A stretch of 64,000 nucleotides of DNA from Limnephilus marmoratus (GCA_917880885.1 OU862913.1:30699286-30763285), one strand, 5' to 3'; positions 44,001 to 51,488 are shown, counted from the stretch's first letter. A program made the numbers and translations. The notes: generated by a model not told the origin, from the sequence alone.

Positions 44001-47000
44001 CGTTCCTTTCTTGATCTTACTCATTACGCTTACATCAGCCTTGCATTCTTTGCGGATTTCCACATTTCTCACACGATCATACATGGTTTTACCACACATA
44101 CGCCTCAGGGATCTCATTTCTACAGCGTTCAGTCTACTTTCATCCTTCCTCTGCCAGTTCCATGCCTCACTGCCATACATCAGGGTAGGTACCAGTACTC
44201 CATTATGGACGGCTAGTTTCGCGTCTTTGGACAGTTTTTTGTTAGTGCCAACGGCGTTCAGTCCTCCATTAATAGAGTTACCAGCATTCACCCTTCTTTC
44301 AATATCTCTATCAACCTTCCCATCTCTCGTAAACATACTTCCCAAATAAACAAACTCATCCACCTGCTCCAAGTATTCATCATTCACAACTATATTGCAT
44401 ACTGATTTCGTACTCTCTCTTTCAAACACCATGACTTTAGACTTACTTACATTCATCATTAACTCATTCTTCATACATACTTCGTTCATCCTTGACACGA
44501 GAGACTGTAGATCTTCCATACTGTTAGATATCAGTACCGCATCATCAGCATACAACAGGCAACATACTTCCAAATTACTCAATTTCGCGCCCAATCCCAT
44601 CTTTTTCAATTCTTGCATGCAATTATCCATATATAGATTGAATAACCACGGCGACATTACGCAGCCTTGTTTAACACCTTTTGTGATGTCAAACCACCCC
44701 GTAAAATCGCCGTTCACCCTAACACATGCAACGCTTCCCTCATACAGAGACGCAATTGCCTGTATGAGATACTTATTCACTCCATACTTGGACAATACCT
44801 TCCATAGCTTTTTCCTGTCAACTCGGTCGTATGCTTTTTGTAGATCTACAAAGGCACAGAAGAGTTTCTGTTTTTTTGCAAGAAACTTCTCAGTGAGCAT
44901 ACGCAAGGAGAAAATTTGGTCCATGCACCCCCTTCCACTCATAAAAGCACCTTGCACATCCCATATTTTATCTTTTGTTTCCATTCTTACCCTTTCAATC
45001 AATATTCTACCATACAACTTGCCCACTGTACTAAGAAGGCTAATAGCCCTATGATTCCCACATTCCATACGTGACCCTTTACCTTTGTACAATGGCATGA
45101 TTACAGCCCTTCTCCAATCTAATGGCGTGTAACCCTCCTCTAAACATTGGTTAAAAAGTCTGCACAACCATGTGAGAATAATACGGCTATCTCCTTTAAA
45201 GTATTCGGCAGCAATATTGTCGAAACCCACAGCCTTACCATTTTTCATACATTTAATAGATTTTTTTATTTCATCCATGCTGATTTTGGTAACATTCACT
45301 CCATCATCGTTCATAACCGATTCACCGCTAGGATCACAGTCACTCGGGTTACTTTCGAAGACTTCCTCGAAATATTTCATCCATCTCTCTTTAATTTCAT
45401 TCTCATTCGTCAACATTTGTCCATCTTTCGATTTTATCACTTTCATGCTTCCGTTCTCTGGTCCACTCCGGGATCTTTTGACCTCTTTCCAAAACAGTTT
45501 TATGTTTTCTTGGAAGTGCTTTGTCATTTTGATTCCCTCTTCTTCTTCCAGGCGTTTTTTCCGTTCTTTCACCCCAACACTTACTCTTTTCTTGCATGCC
45601 TTATACACTTCTTTCGCTCGCTCTCTTTCTTCGCTTGAAACACTGCCAGTCGCTATCAGATGTAACCATGCTTTAGAAGTCTTTGATTAGGTTTTATCAA
45701 AATCGATGTTTTTAGCAATTTCATTTTCGATTGAAAATGTTGCCAAGTCTGTCAATTTAGATTGAGATTTTCGATAGGTCGATCGCAGATAGGTTTTTTA
45801 TCTTAAATGAATTGTTTCATTGTTTGCTAGTTTTTTTATGAAGTGAGAATTAGAGAAATGTCGCCCTATATCATTCTTCGGATAATTATCAATGTGAGTT
45901 TGCACTAGGCCACGATTAAAAATGTTAAAAAAGAGATAGATAATGTGTTTCTCTATGGTTGAGGATTACCGGTAAATTTTGTTGGGGATTCCCGGTAAAT
46001 GAACTGCAGCAGTGCTCCGATCGAAGGGATTGTACACCACGTTCCAATTCTAGTGTTGCCACCATAACAATTTTTTTTCCTAAATTTGAATTTGAATTTA
46101 CGATTAAGTAGACCTGGCTCAAAGAGCGAGGGAATATAAAGGGACGCCTGCGGCGCCTGTGGCGCCCCTTTATGTCCGGCGCCCTGGGCGGTCGCTCAAC
46201 CGCGCCCTACCCTAACGCCGCTACTGGCTGACAGCAGTTATAAATATATGGTTGCAGAGTTTGTACACCTGGCGTCTTGTCATTTCTCAAATTTTTTAAT
46301 CGAAGATCGAGGAATCGAAGTCACGTGTGACGTGTGACATACAAAATAGGTAACTGTTTTAAATAAAATGATGTCATGATAGCTACTAGCATATAAGGGA
46401 TTCTTACCCCTACAAGCATCCCCAAAAAAGATTCCCCACCCCAGACTTAATCAAACAAATATTCGATTTACCTGCTGATTGGGCATTTCTTTCAGAGCGT
46501 TCTGAGCATTCCTTTTTAACATCCGGGTGATCTACGTCAATTTCCGTATAAGTAATTACCCCTTTGACTTCTTCACGAGGAGCTGGTTCTGCCTTGATGG
46601 GAACAGTCTCCACATTACTGCTACCTGCAGAAACAAAAAATAATACATAAATTTATATTCCGAGATGAACAGTGTTCAACAAATTATGATCATCCTTCTC
46701 CGAGATGGAGTTATATTGATTTAATAAAAAAATAAAAATTGAATACATTATTGAGGATAGAAATATCTTTGAAAAACGGTGTACAAGCGGTAATTTAGAA
46801 CAGCTTTTTACAAGAGACTAAGTTTTAATTTCAGAAAGAAGAAGGGCGCTAGATGTCCGCTTCAGGAACGGACGCTTTAGGAAGAAAATGCCATTTACCT
46901 TTGAGCACATTCAGAACGGAATTTGGTAGTTTGTTGTCAATGGGATAATATTTTTATTGTATCAAAATAAATTTAACTTGAATGGTGTCCCAAAAAAGAT

Positions 47001-47503
47001 GTGGTCTTCACTTTGGGGATCTTTTTTGAGAAATATAAGTTGTAAAGACATTTAGTATGATAGTCAACTGAAAACATACAATATGGCCGTCAGCGAAAAA
47101 CATTTCCAAATGGACATGAATTCCGAACACCTGAAATCAACATTTTCTTCTTTTTGCAATGCAACTTACTGACTTCCGGAGTGCTCTCCGCACACTGCAA
47201 ACATTTCCAAATGGACATGAATTCCGAACACCTGAAATCAACATTTTCTTCTTTTTGCAATGCAACTTACTGACTTCCGGAGTGCTCTCCGCACACTGCA
47301 AACATTTCCAAATGGACATGAATTCCGAACACCTGAAATCAACATTTTCTTCTTTTTGCAATGCAACTTACTGGCTGCCGGAGTGCTCGCCGCATACTCC
47401 AAACATTTCCAAATGGACATGAATTCCGAACACCTGAAATCAACATTTTCTTCTTTTTGCAATGCAACTTACTGGCTGCCGGAATGCTCTCCGCATACTC
47501 CAT
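31272..47503 (-). CDS. C2H2 zinc-finger gene, minus-strand copy, three exons
   Basis: Exons 47503-47473, 46624-46472 and 32395-31272 total 1308 nt, exactly 436 codons with the stop, and all junctions keep phase 1. Donors are GTAAGT and GTAAAT; acceptors are ttctgcag and ctttttcag. The start ATG sits in gccATGG, and the same position starts the plus-strand paralogue. The product is 435 residues: a short N-terminus, an acidic linker with VPIKAEPAPREEVKG and HPDVKKECSERSER, then 13 fingers. It is probably a nuclear DNA-binding protein; targets are unknown. The first exon lost 41 codons relative to the paralogue. The second intron is ~14 kb and full of transposons. Whether it is expressed cannot be told. 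Confidence 0.72.
32440..33663. other. Intron 2 sequence next to the finger exon
   Basis: Non-coding. It contains a ~498-bp-period duplication (32813-33510) and G-rich inserts. 33540-33663 is the inverted counterpart of ~61.8-62.1 kb. Confidence 0.6.
32813..33510. repeat. Direct duplication with G-rich spacer
   Basis: ataggaattacaattatttg starts at about 32813 and again at about 33311, with ~190 bp of matching sequence behind each. Between them is a G-rich segment (33069-33245) with gggcggatccagg and four runs of 7-14 G, the middle part itself duplicated (caacaattactgttaggttt twice). Confidence 0.75.
33664..33857 (+). CDS. LINE ORF1 fragment (zinc-knuckle protein, C-terminus)
   Basis: About 64 codons with cysteine-rich CAANHKYQECNNKQEPPKC and KNC, the knuckle end of a Jockey-type ORF1 RNA-binding protein. 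5'-truncated at the insertion junction. The stop is 2 nt before the ORF2 ATG, which suggests coupled re-initiation. Confidence 0.7.
33860..35221 (+). CDS. LINE ORF2, N-terminal part: endonuclease
   Basis: 454 codons before the gypsy insertion. MHINIRSVNKN, VIVLTECH, FLVGDINVDIS and GITDHYMCLL are the APE-endonuclease motifs. A linker with KPWISPGLVKSVREKQRL and the LFNHFFANVGKNLA segment before the RT follows. The last codons end at the target duplication ctaac. The remainder of the ORF starts at 39149 in the same frame, so the coding region was intact when gypsy inserted. Confidence 0.9.
35222..35499 (+). repeat. 5' LTR of the gypsy element
   Basis: 278 bp, tgtggtgaacg...ggtcatcaca. gtataaaaggg near 35290 is a TATA-like box and ggaataaac near 35364 a possible polyadenylation signal. 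Directly after it comes tttggcgcagcc, the likely primer site (TGGCGCAGCC); I could not assign the tRNA. Confidence 0.92.
35500..35940 (+). other. Gypsy 5' untranslated leader
   Basis: About 440 bp between the LTR and the Gag ATG, with no supported ORF. catttggc recurs within it near 35550. Confidence 0.6.
35941..37764 (+). CDS. Gypsy Gag-protease with RT stub
   Basis: 607 residues from the ATG at 35941 (MEGGELPRFCHLRDKLETF); the frame upstream has no better start. Capsid-like region to ~200, with retrotransposon Gag motif FFATKQKSSDSVNDYIARLR. Knuckles CKHCGNYHDSVNC and CYKCRVKGHIGKIC; protease LLDTGAAISIL near residue 303; the RT start FPEVFSEKLGKFNKYKVHL and NIPFALKAKVKSELG. Then the RT breaks off after SPIVPIEKNNGEI, and a duplicated module follows (SAQEGSEIFSHS, SSQEGSEIFSHS, then FQEVFSEKAGSFNKSKV). 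It ends at TGA before integrase. Gag and protease look functional. Confidence 0.88.
   Translation: MEGGELPRFCHLRDKLETFVLQYEQFILVNDDKLNSVEKKRAVLISHLHTETIDLLIDLCFPKKITDITVENLLLLLENHVGIKRNVFKEREIFFATKQKSSDSVNDYIARLRNLVRFCKFEDRLEYNLKDVFVTGLRVGRIKEKLFVEAENFSLKKVIECAIAMDSFEVMNKQIKTESVDLVNKFKNTSNNLSQKQNSVGKHFFRTSDKNVTSYRARSADRTKCKHCGNYHDSVNCKFKDVFCYKCRVKGHIGKICRGLKYNNISSVFVNTQEHKNMLRINAVYCEPILCKVLVNNVELNGLLDTGAAISILTDEDYVKHFKHLMLKPKDLTLMGYANCKLNLLGCILLTVDFNGYREMLEFCVVKHGTITVLGRDFIKKFNIGFTGLQSTLSQEGSENVSHNMVENNTSVIHNLIRKFPEVFSEKLGKFNKYKVHLKLKENAEPKFCNPRNIPFALKAKVKSELGCLQSEGISVPVNYSKFASPIVPIEKNNGEINEQSISAQEGSEIFSHSGFDDDRSDLQSISSQEGSEIFSHSVFESGRSKVNKKIRKFQEVFSEKAGSFNKSKVQLELIGNEEPVHVENDLDTQILSLFKNNRDLPITEEI
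37771..38733 (+). CDS. Gypsy integrase core and C-terminus
   Basis: About 320 residues directly after the TGA at 37762-37764 in the same frame. HINYAGPIANKYFIVIIDST (first Asp), TIVSDNGAAFMSADF (second Asp) and HPQSNGLAENAVRT (Glu) form the D,D,E triad. GFSINQKVLVRD and GKIMFWKRHFDQL belong to the C-terminal DNA-binding part. The N-terminal HHCC zinc domain is deleted. It could be made only by readthrough or a fused product; otherwise it is untranslated. Confidence 0.85.
   Translation: MHINYAGPIANKYFIVIIDSTSKWLDCVEVKSPNSYNTIKVLKGLFSYFGSVQTIVSDNGAAFMSADFKEFCEMNNIKHLTTPVNHPQSNGLAENAVRTCKNLKKKMMIRNKFQSGYEEKLGNFLIDYRNAPHCTTGLEPAVVMFGRKLRSNLNSFVPRGGRDKDNRIKKETKIKMSKCQENQKYYYKRNNKESVGFSINQKVLVRDFRDQNNDKWVPGKVYKQLGKKLYIIEVNLNGKIMFWKRHFDQLSKLCVSWEKKHSNPYVASETKRLSYDEYDVSSFGLDDSLMGFSPSHSSPSDPVASTSGNWKDRLRPRTHR
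38866..39143 (+). repeat. 3' LTR of the gypsy element
   Basis: 278 bp, one base different from 35222-35499. A purine-rich aagtgtggaggga lies immediately upstream as polypurine tract. Confidence 0.92.
39149..40732 (+). CDS. LINE ORF2, C-terminal part: reverse transcriptase
   Basis: Continues the frame of 33860-35221 beyond the gypsy insertion; together 981 codons plus stop without other breaks. RT motifs: VISPIFKSGNPEEMTNYRPI, NQYGFRP, IFIDLKKAFDSVSH, YGIPQGTVIGPILF and catalytic ISYADDTVI. A C-terminal thumb-like part with VKYLGITIESNM, QYGIIAWG and a last segment LYNELPNAIKSE ends at TAA 40730-40732. Function: target-primed reverse transcription of the LINE RNA. Before gypsy landed this was probably an active copy. 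Confidence 0.92.
   Translation, partial: KTTEVIERNLIDVNKMQFLEPTSEPEVLNVISSLRGGSAPGYDGITLETIKNLKDFLKIPIVHIINLSFSVGRFPNNYKKTVISPIFKSGNPEEMTNYRPISLTSNISKIIEKTVKKRLFLFLEEKKILHSNQYGFRPKLGTHDAIAKLTSLIMGNLDRRRKCLGIFIDLKKAFDSVSHSRLIAKLEKIGLEDKALSWFQTYLKNREQYVKLNNSLSEPLTSEYGIPQGTVIGPILFLIYVNDMSSLPLNGNVISYADDTVIIIEGITWTGVNTAANADINILKEWFDDNLLSLNVEKTSYIPFYLTDPVTDFNIRVTVHSRSCKGGECNDNCKILKKTTDVKYLGITIESNMKFKKHVENCVKRIRKLTYIFIRLRNILSHSNIKMVYFAFVQSVLQYGIIAWGSINKNILYPIVTTQKMIIKVIIKKPRIFPTSELFEKFKVLPVSKLFQKSAILTVFKESEVSSIRSIRPRTCGNVYVPRCNTTAAQHHYEYLGPKLYNELPNAIKSEKNYHKFKKKLALYFYR
41016..41075 (+). repeat. 60-nt poly-A tail of the LINE
   Basis: Uninterrupted A-run. Long pure A-tails decay fast, which supports a recent insertion. 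Confidence 0.95.
41203..43557. mobile_element. Nested hAT-like non-autonomous element
   Basis: Begins CAGTGGCGTAGCGTG and ends with its imperfect inverse (cacgctatcccactg), flanked by the exact 8-bp duplication cccctaag (41195-41202 and 43558-43565). The termini have 15-C, 23-G and 15-C runs (41254, 41317, 43520). The interior is made of ~185-bp units marked by aattaaaactacactcagaa (41851, 42038, 42222, 43051). No ORF. Confidence 0.85.
43696..45690 (-). mobile_element. RTE-like LINE, 5'-truncated
   Basis: Minus-strand element ending in a TTAG/GTTA-type repeat (43698-43720 on the plus strand reads taac units). The reading is open from about 45690. The endonuclease is lost. Same family as 17940-18212. 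Confidence 0.88.
43722..45608 (-). CDS. RTE-like reverse transcriptase
   Basis: 628 residues without stops; the frame continues upstream without an ATG to about 45690, so this is the truncated 3' part of a longer ORF. RT motifs: CMKNGKAVGFDNIAAEYFK, VIMPLYKGKGS, CGNHRAISLLS, GAFMSGRGCMDQIF, CAFVDLQKAYDRVDR, GVKQGCVMSPWLF and catalytic CCLLYADDAVLIS. The C-terminus has YGSEAWNWQRK, LRWFGHVERM and GRPRKTWHD, typical of RTE-type elements in arthropods. No EN domain. It reverse-transcribed LINE RNA at the target. Confidence 0.9.
   Translation of the reverse strand: MYKACKKRVSVGVKERKKRLEEEEGIKMTKHFQENIKLFWKEVKRSRSGPENGSMKVIKSKDGQMLTNENEIKERWMKYFEEVFESNPSDCDPSGESVMNDDGVNVTKISMDEIKKSIKCMKNGKAVGFDNIAAEYFKGDSRIILTWLCRLFNQCLEEGYTPLDWRRAVIMPLYKGKGSRMECGNHRAISLLSTVGKLYGRILIERVRMETKDKIWDVQGAFMSGRGCMDQIFSLRMLTEKFLAKKQKLFCAFVDLQKAYDRVDRKKLWKVLSKYGVNKYLIQAIASLYEGSVACVRVNGDFTGWFDITKGVKQGCVMSPWLFNLYMDNCMQELKKMGLGAKLSNLEVCCLLYADDAVLISNSMEDLQSLVSRMNEVCMKNELMMNVSKSKVMVFERESTKSVCNIVVNDEYLEQVDEFVYLGSMFTRDGKVDRDIERRVNAGNSINGGLNAVGTNKKLSKDAKLAVHNGVLVPTLMYGSEAWNWQRKDESRLNAVEMRSLRRMCGKTMYDRVRNVEIRKECKADVSVMSKIKKGTLRWFGHVERMNEERSVRRIYDANVNGRGSRGRPRKTWHDQVNQILESGHVKSQNNRRECMRRCMNVNEARNVCQDRDVWRSVLSAYPCGETA
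45691..46225. other. Right part of the hAT-like element
   Basis: Non-coding, with a GC-rich end (gccggcgccctgggcggtcg region) forming the terminal repeat zone. Confidence 0.5.
46472..46624 (-). CDS. Zinc-finger gene, minus copy, exon 2
   Basis: 153-nt exon between acceptor ttgtttctgcag and donor CAG|GTAAAT. It encodes the linker VPIKAEPAPREEVKG followed by VDHPDVKKECSERSER and ends in phase 1. VPIKAEP resembles a SUMO-acceptor motif (hydrophobic-K-x-E); VKKE is another candidate. The plus-strand paralogue at 61288-61440 has the same length and splice sites. The apparent start read as Met is a GTG inside the exon. Confidence 0.82.
47098..47500 (-). repeat. Four 101-bp tandem units, each with a splice donor
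   Basis: gcaatgcaacttact recurs at 47156, 47257, 47358 and 47459, exactly 101 bp apart. On the minus strand each unit keeps the exon-1 end (AGCACTCCGG...A) followed by GTAAGT and the first intron bases. The unit nearest the ATG has the true exon 1. Units differ at a few bases (cggcagcca versus cggaagtca). Confidence 0.93.
47473..47503 (-). CDS. Zinc-finger gene, minus copy, exon 1 (shortened)
   Basis: The ATG at 47503-47501 lies in gccATGG, exactly where the plus paralogue starts (gaccATGG). Only MEYAESIPAA plus one base remain before the donor A|GTAAGT. The paralogue has 154 nt; the 123-nt difference is in frame and removes the ENVSIKVEPGYQEEG-type stretch. It joins in phase with exon 2. 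Confidence 0.65.
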
Positions 47504-47700
47504 GGCCTTCTGTGATGGCGTCCGGTTTAAAATAAAAATGGTAGGTAAATTGGTTCCAGCTCAAAACAAATTAGACCTGCAACAGAACCTTGATATATTA
47601 TCCTATTTATGAGTGGTTATAATAGCGGTTTTACTTATCTAAAACAATCAAAGCCTCGGAAGTGATCTAAACAACACTTAAATAATAAATTTAATAATCA
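47504..47700 (-). promoter_or_regulatory. 5' flank of the minus zinc-finger gene
   Basis: Upstream sequence inverted-homologous to 57840-58031 (shared catttttattttaaaccgga region, cctcggaagtgatctaa and others). It probably holds the 5' UTR and promoter, but no TATA or initiator can be asserted. Confidence 0.4.
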
Positions 47701-47850
47701 TAGACAGTTGTTAAATCTCGACCATCAAATGTCAAGGTGGACTAAAAAATTGTTTTGCTCTGCATTCTTGTATAAGTACATATAAACATGTAAAACATAA
47801 AAATATTACTTCTTCTAACACAGCAAACTTATTTTGTGGCACCATTTTGA

Positions 47851-48060
47851 TTTAAATTAATAAATTACTTCGTTTTTACCACTTTTATTGTTTACAAAAC
47901 TGACATGTTTCGTCAGCTAAGCTGACTTCTTCAGGGTTTTGACAGAACTTCTGTCAAAACAAAGTTCTGTCAAAACCCTGAAGAAGTCAGCTTTGCTGAC
48001 GAAACATGTCGGTTTTGTAAACAATAAAAGTGGTAAAAACGAAGTAATTTATTAATTTAA
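47851..48060. repeat. Near-perfect 105-bp inverted repeat
   Basis: ttaataaattacttcgtttt on the left is mirrored by its complement ending at 48057, with a small palindromic centre near 47956. Each arm carries a hammerhead-like core, so either strand's transcript would contain one. It could also be a Penelope-like terminal-repeat relic; that is inference. Confidence 0.9.
47970..48018 (+). ncRNA. Hammerhead-like ribozyme motif
   Basis: Stem I: tcaaaacc (47970-47977) pairs with ggttttg (48011-48017). Then CTGAAGA (47978-47984), one extra A, stem II gtcagc/gctgac around ttt (47986-48000), GAAA, a minimal self-complementary stem III (ACATGT, 48004-48009) and C17 of a GUC site at 48010. All conserved core residues of a type I hammerhead are present except that one extra base separates A9 from stem II, which may weaken or abolish cleavage. 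Hammerheads with minimal stem III are known from Penelope-like retroelements and act as dimers. Mirror copy on the minus strand at 47934-47902. Confidence 0.5.
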
Positions 48061-48225
48061 ATAAAAATATTATGTTCGCATTATATTATTATTTCGCTTA
48101 AACAAGTTTTTCAATTGATAAAGAAACACAAAATAATTATATATTTAAAACTGGAAATACATTCGCGCAACAAATAACGGCGCGGCGTGTAAAATAATTA
48201 TCCTTACAACGACGAGTGACGTATA

Positions 48226-48500
48226 AAATACTAGCTGGTTCCTGAATATATGGCACGCGTTGCAATGTCATATAAAGATATACATTGTTTCTCCCTAAAT
48301 CACCTTTCCAATGCATCCCCGTTCCCCTCCCGCCTCCCCCTTCCTAGCTAGCTTTATAAATTAAAGCCTATAGGTATGATATTCTAATGTTTGAGCCATA
48401 TTAATGTAAAATTTCATTAAAATCCATTTGGCAGTTTTTGCATGAAAGAGTAACAAACACACATACATCCATACAAACCATCGCGTTTATAATATTAGTA
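48226..48500 (+). repeat. ACTAGC-type repeat with C-rich tract
   Basis: Head actagctggttcctgaatat, pyrimidine-rich middle (cccctcccgcctccccctt), end with ttaaaatccatttggcag and aacaaacacacatacatcc. Related copy at 51755-52030. Confidence 0.55.
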
Positions 48501-49140
48501 AGAAGAACTCACACCCGCATTTATCAATTAAATGACGAAAGAGAGTCCACTCAGAGAGAACTAAATGCAATGTTGACTTCACAAACTTAACCGGCAGAAA
48601 ATATACTTAAACGATTCAATACCAATTTAAAGGATTTATTTTCATGAACACAACGTGCAGAACTGTCATGTATGGTGTAGTTTGCGTGGGCCGATCCAGT
48701 GGACTTTACTGTAATCTGAGTGGAAGGTACTCTCAGTATTATATTTAATACTATAGCTAAAAATTTAAAGTTAATAATCGCTTGGTTGAAATTTTTGACA
48801 GCGGTCGAAAATCTAAAATAAACAACCCCATGAAGTCTCGTGTGTCGTATGCTAACCTGTTGTTGTTGGCTGGCTCAATATAACAGAGGCTTACAGAAGC
48901 TTCCGACCATTCAATTTTAGTTGATCGACTTTAAATGAATGACAAAAAATTGTTTGAAAAACGTGTTCATCTTCGATGAAAGAAAGTTCAAGGAGAAATG
49001 CCTAAACCCGATATTTGGTCTTAGACAATGTGAAATGAACCTTCTTACGTACAAGAAGCGCGGCGGCCAACTCCAATGCGTTGAAGAAACGTCACTAGAA
49101 AAGTCCAAGTGCAATTATGACATCAACTTCGGGATAGAAT

Positions 49141-50820
49141 TATGACGGTCACAAAAGTTACCCAAAACTGTACAAATGGAACAGACATATTGTTTAATTA
49201 ATACAAAACGGAGCAAAGTGCATCGGTAGCAAGACGCAATATGTTCGTTCATCGTTGCAACAGTCACCTATCACCAGACAATTTATTATAAATGATATTT
49301 CCATAGACAACGACAAATCGTAGAAAATGATCATACAAAGATGGCTGCCGACAGTTCTTAAGTTGATAAAAATAATATTTTAAATAATTCTTCAGGGACA
49401 TACAATTCCACGAAGGTACCCGGTATTTTTCGGAACGCCTTTAACTATATTGTTTAATGAAACCACAATACTGATTTTATGCAGAATATTTCTTTCAATA
49501 TTAAAAAATAAAATCTGTAATTTTTAGCAACCAAAATAATAATTCACCATTTACATACAAAGAAGTGATAATATTTCACCACTTTCGAACAAAGATGTGT
49601 TAATAACAACTCACATTAACTAGGATGTGTTAATTTTTTTTCTGTTTTCGGGTAATAACCATTTCCACATACACACTGCAAAAAAAATTTTGCAAAAATT
49701 ACAAAATAATTTAGGATGTTATCGAGATATTTTATTTTATTAATATGTAACTAACAGATAAAGACCTACTGGCAGGTTTTTGCTGATAGGGCCTGCGGGC
49801 GGCTTTTTGTTCAGTTTCGCCCGGTTTGAGTGTTGGTGACCATTATATAAATCTGATAGGAACTGGTTCCAAATAAACTGATTCCGCGGATCAACTGTGA
49901 TACAATGACAGCTAATAACCGGGACAAAGTAACCGTGACAGGCAATGACCTCATGTGTAATATATAGTCGCGTGATACTATAACTAACAGCTCTTAAGTT
50001 TTACCCTCAATATTTCCACAACCGCAGATATACAAATCCGTAGTACTTATACCTGCCAGGGGCACGTCCATTGCAATCTGCTTATTCTTGAATTCGAAAC
50101 TGAGTTACAACGGTATCTTTGTTTGAAATTTCATGTACACAGACGTTTATATGGTGCGGCGCGTATGGCGCGGCGTCAGTGATGTACTTGAAGCCGCGTT
50201 CTTAAATTTCAACCGTACAGATTTTATTAAATTAATAACGTTAATCATAAAACAGGCATGATTTCCAAAACTTTAAAACACATGAGGGAGAAAGGAAGGA
50301 AATGGGACTTCGTAGTTGTAATTATATGCACATAAAAATCCTTACATTAAATTATGGGCTACATCACATTTCCAGTTTGATCTATCGGAACTACGGTTTA
50401 TTTGATTCGCCTTCCGCTTTTGTTAATAAAGTTAGTACATATTTCATAGTTTTGAATATTTTTAATTAAATGTAAAATTAGGTACCCAAGGTTTTACAGT
50501 TGTCAGCGTTCCTCAGTTAGCCGTTTTGAAAACGATTTCTCGTAACTTCGGAAGTCATGAATGTGGGCATTAGTTACTAGAGCATGCCGTAGCCTGAAAT
50601 AAAGATCAATAGTTGCCTAGTTTGACTTGAAACAACGCCTAAATCGGAGTTGAAAACAATAACTATTAATATTATGAATAGTTCAGATAAAAAAAAACCT
50701 CCATGTTTCTTTATTTAATATTGTTCCGTGGTCCTGGCAGCACAGTACATAATTGCAAGACGCTACCTACCATATAATTGTAATAATACTTCTTCAACGT
50801 CGCAATATTATACGCCTACG
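49141..50820. other. Non-coding interval
   Basis: No coding region, RNA gene or bounded repeat recognised. A-rich and AT-rich sequence with no clear tandem structure. Confidence 0.45.
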
Positions 50821-50822
50821 AG

Positions 50823-51000
50823 CAGTGGCGTAGCTAGCACGGGTGGCACCCGGTGCGGTCTCGGATAACGTGATGTCACCCCAAGAATGAACATGGTGTC
50901 ATCCCTACCTGATATTGAAGAAAATAATTTAGGTATTATGATTGGTGGCGCTAATAAGGCGAGGGTGGCCTCATCAACACAACACAACTCTACTATAATA
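50823..51000 (+). repeat. hAT-like terminal fragment
   Basis: Starts CAGTGGCGTAGCTAGC followed by gggtggcacccggtgcgg, a head shared by many hAT-type MITEs and related to the end at 41203. The other end and target duplication were not found. Confidence 0.4.
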
Positions 51001-51002
51001 AA

Positions 51003-51450
51003 CTAGCTGGTACCCGGCATGCGTTGCTATGCCATTTAATAGAGAAACTGTTTCTCCCTGCGTGTCCTTTCCCATTCATCCCGTTCTCCATTCGCTTCCC
51101 GTTCCTCTCCCGCGTCCCCTTCCCCTCTCGCGTTTCCACTCCAACTCCTCCACCTTTACTCTCCCTACCCCACTCCCTCTCTTCCCCCATCCCGCGAACT
51201 TCCCTCCCGATTTCCCCTCCCCCCTTCCATTTGTTCAGTCCCGGTACATTCAGTTTTCAAACAGCTCGCGTGCCACCATTGCTAACTTTTTGTACAAATT
51301 TCACAATTCCAGAGCTCACCAGTAGTTTTATACAAACCTTGTCCTGACAGTAACTAACACAAATAAAAAAGAATTTTCCAATTCGGTGCAGTCATTCGGA
51401 AGTTATGCGCATACATACATTTCGGCGATTCATTTTTATTTATATAGATA
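51003..51450 (+). repeat. ACTAGC-type repeat with long pyrimidine tract
   Basis: Head actagctggtacccggcatg, then ~200 bp of almost pure C/T (51050-51245), then an end ttatatagatag that leads into a GATA microsatellite. The ORFs on either strand here come from the low-complexity tract. Confidence 0.6.
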
Positions 51451-51488
51451 GAAGATAGATAGATAGAGAGATAGAAGATAGATATAGA
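51443..51488. repeat. GATA-type microsatellite
   Basis: Irregular gatagata/agatagat repeats. Confidence 0.85.

Larger units (their letters stand above)
41144..46226. mobile_element. hAT-like transposon in intron 2, carrying nested elements
   Basis: Flanked by the 8-bp duplication gctgacag (41136-41143 and 46227-46234). The left end CAGAGCCGGTTTTAGC and right end (inverted) CAGTAGCGGCGTTAGG are loosely alike, and both continue to a gcgccctggg motif. The paralogue near 61.71 kb has the uninterrupted target. It contains a second hAT-like element (41203-43557) and an RTE-like LINE (43696-45690). Its own remaining DNA (41144-41202, 43566-43695, 45691-46226) has no transposase, so it is non-autonomous. 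Confidence 0.72.
47690..49140. repeat. Segment duplicated at 51.5-52.6 kb
   Basis: Starts agacagttgttaaatctcga. It includes the 47851-48060 inverted repeat and a 48226-48500 ACTAGC-type repeat, and runs to ggagaaatgcctaaacccga near 48995. The same order without the inverted repeat occurs from 51501 to ~52560, and inverted parts occur at 54640-54780 and 57360-57850. No ORF is shared. Confidence 0.7.

Noticed and set aside
44011..45690. Long plus-strand ORFs (112-219 aa)
   Set aside because: Antisense to the RTE-like reverse transcriptase.
47137..47612. Overlapping 74-91-aa ORFs on both strands
   Set aside because: Readings of the 101-bp repeat; only the exon-1 end at 47473-47503 is supported.
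50993..51347. Gly/Arg-rich and Pro/Ser-rich ORFs
   Set aside because: Both strands of one pyrimidine tract; composition-driven.
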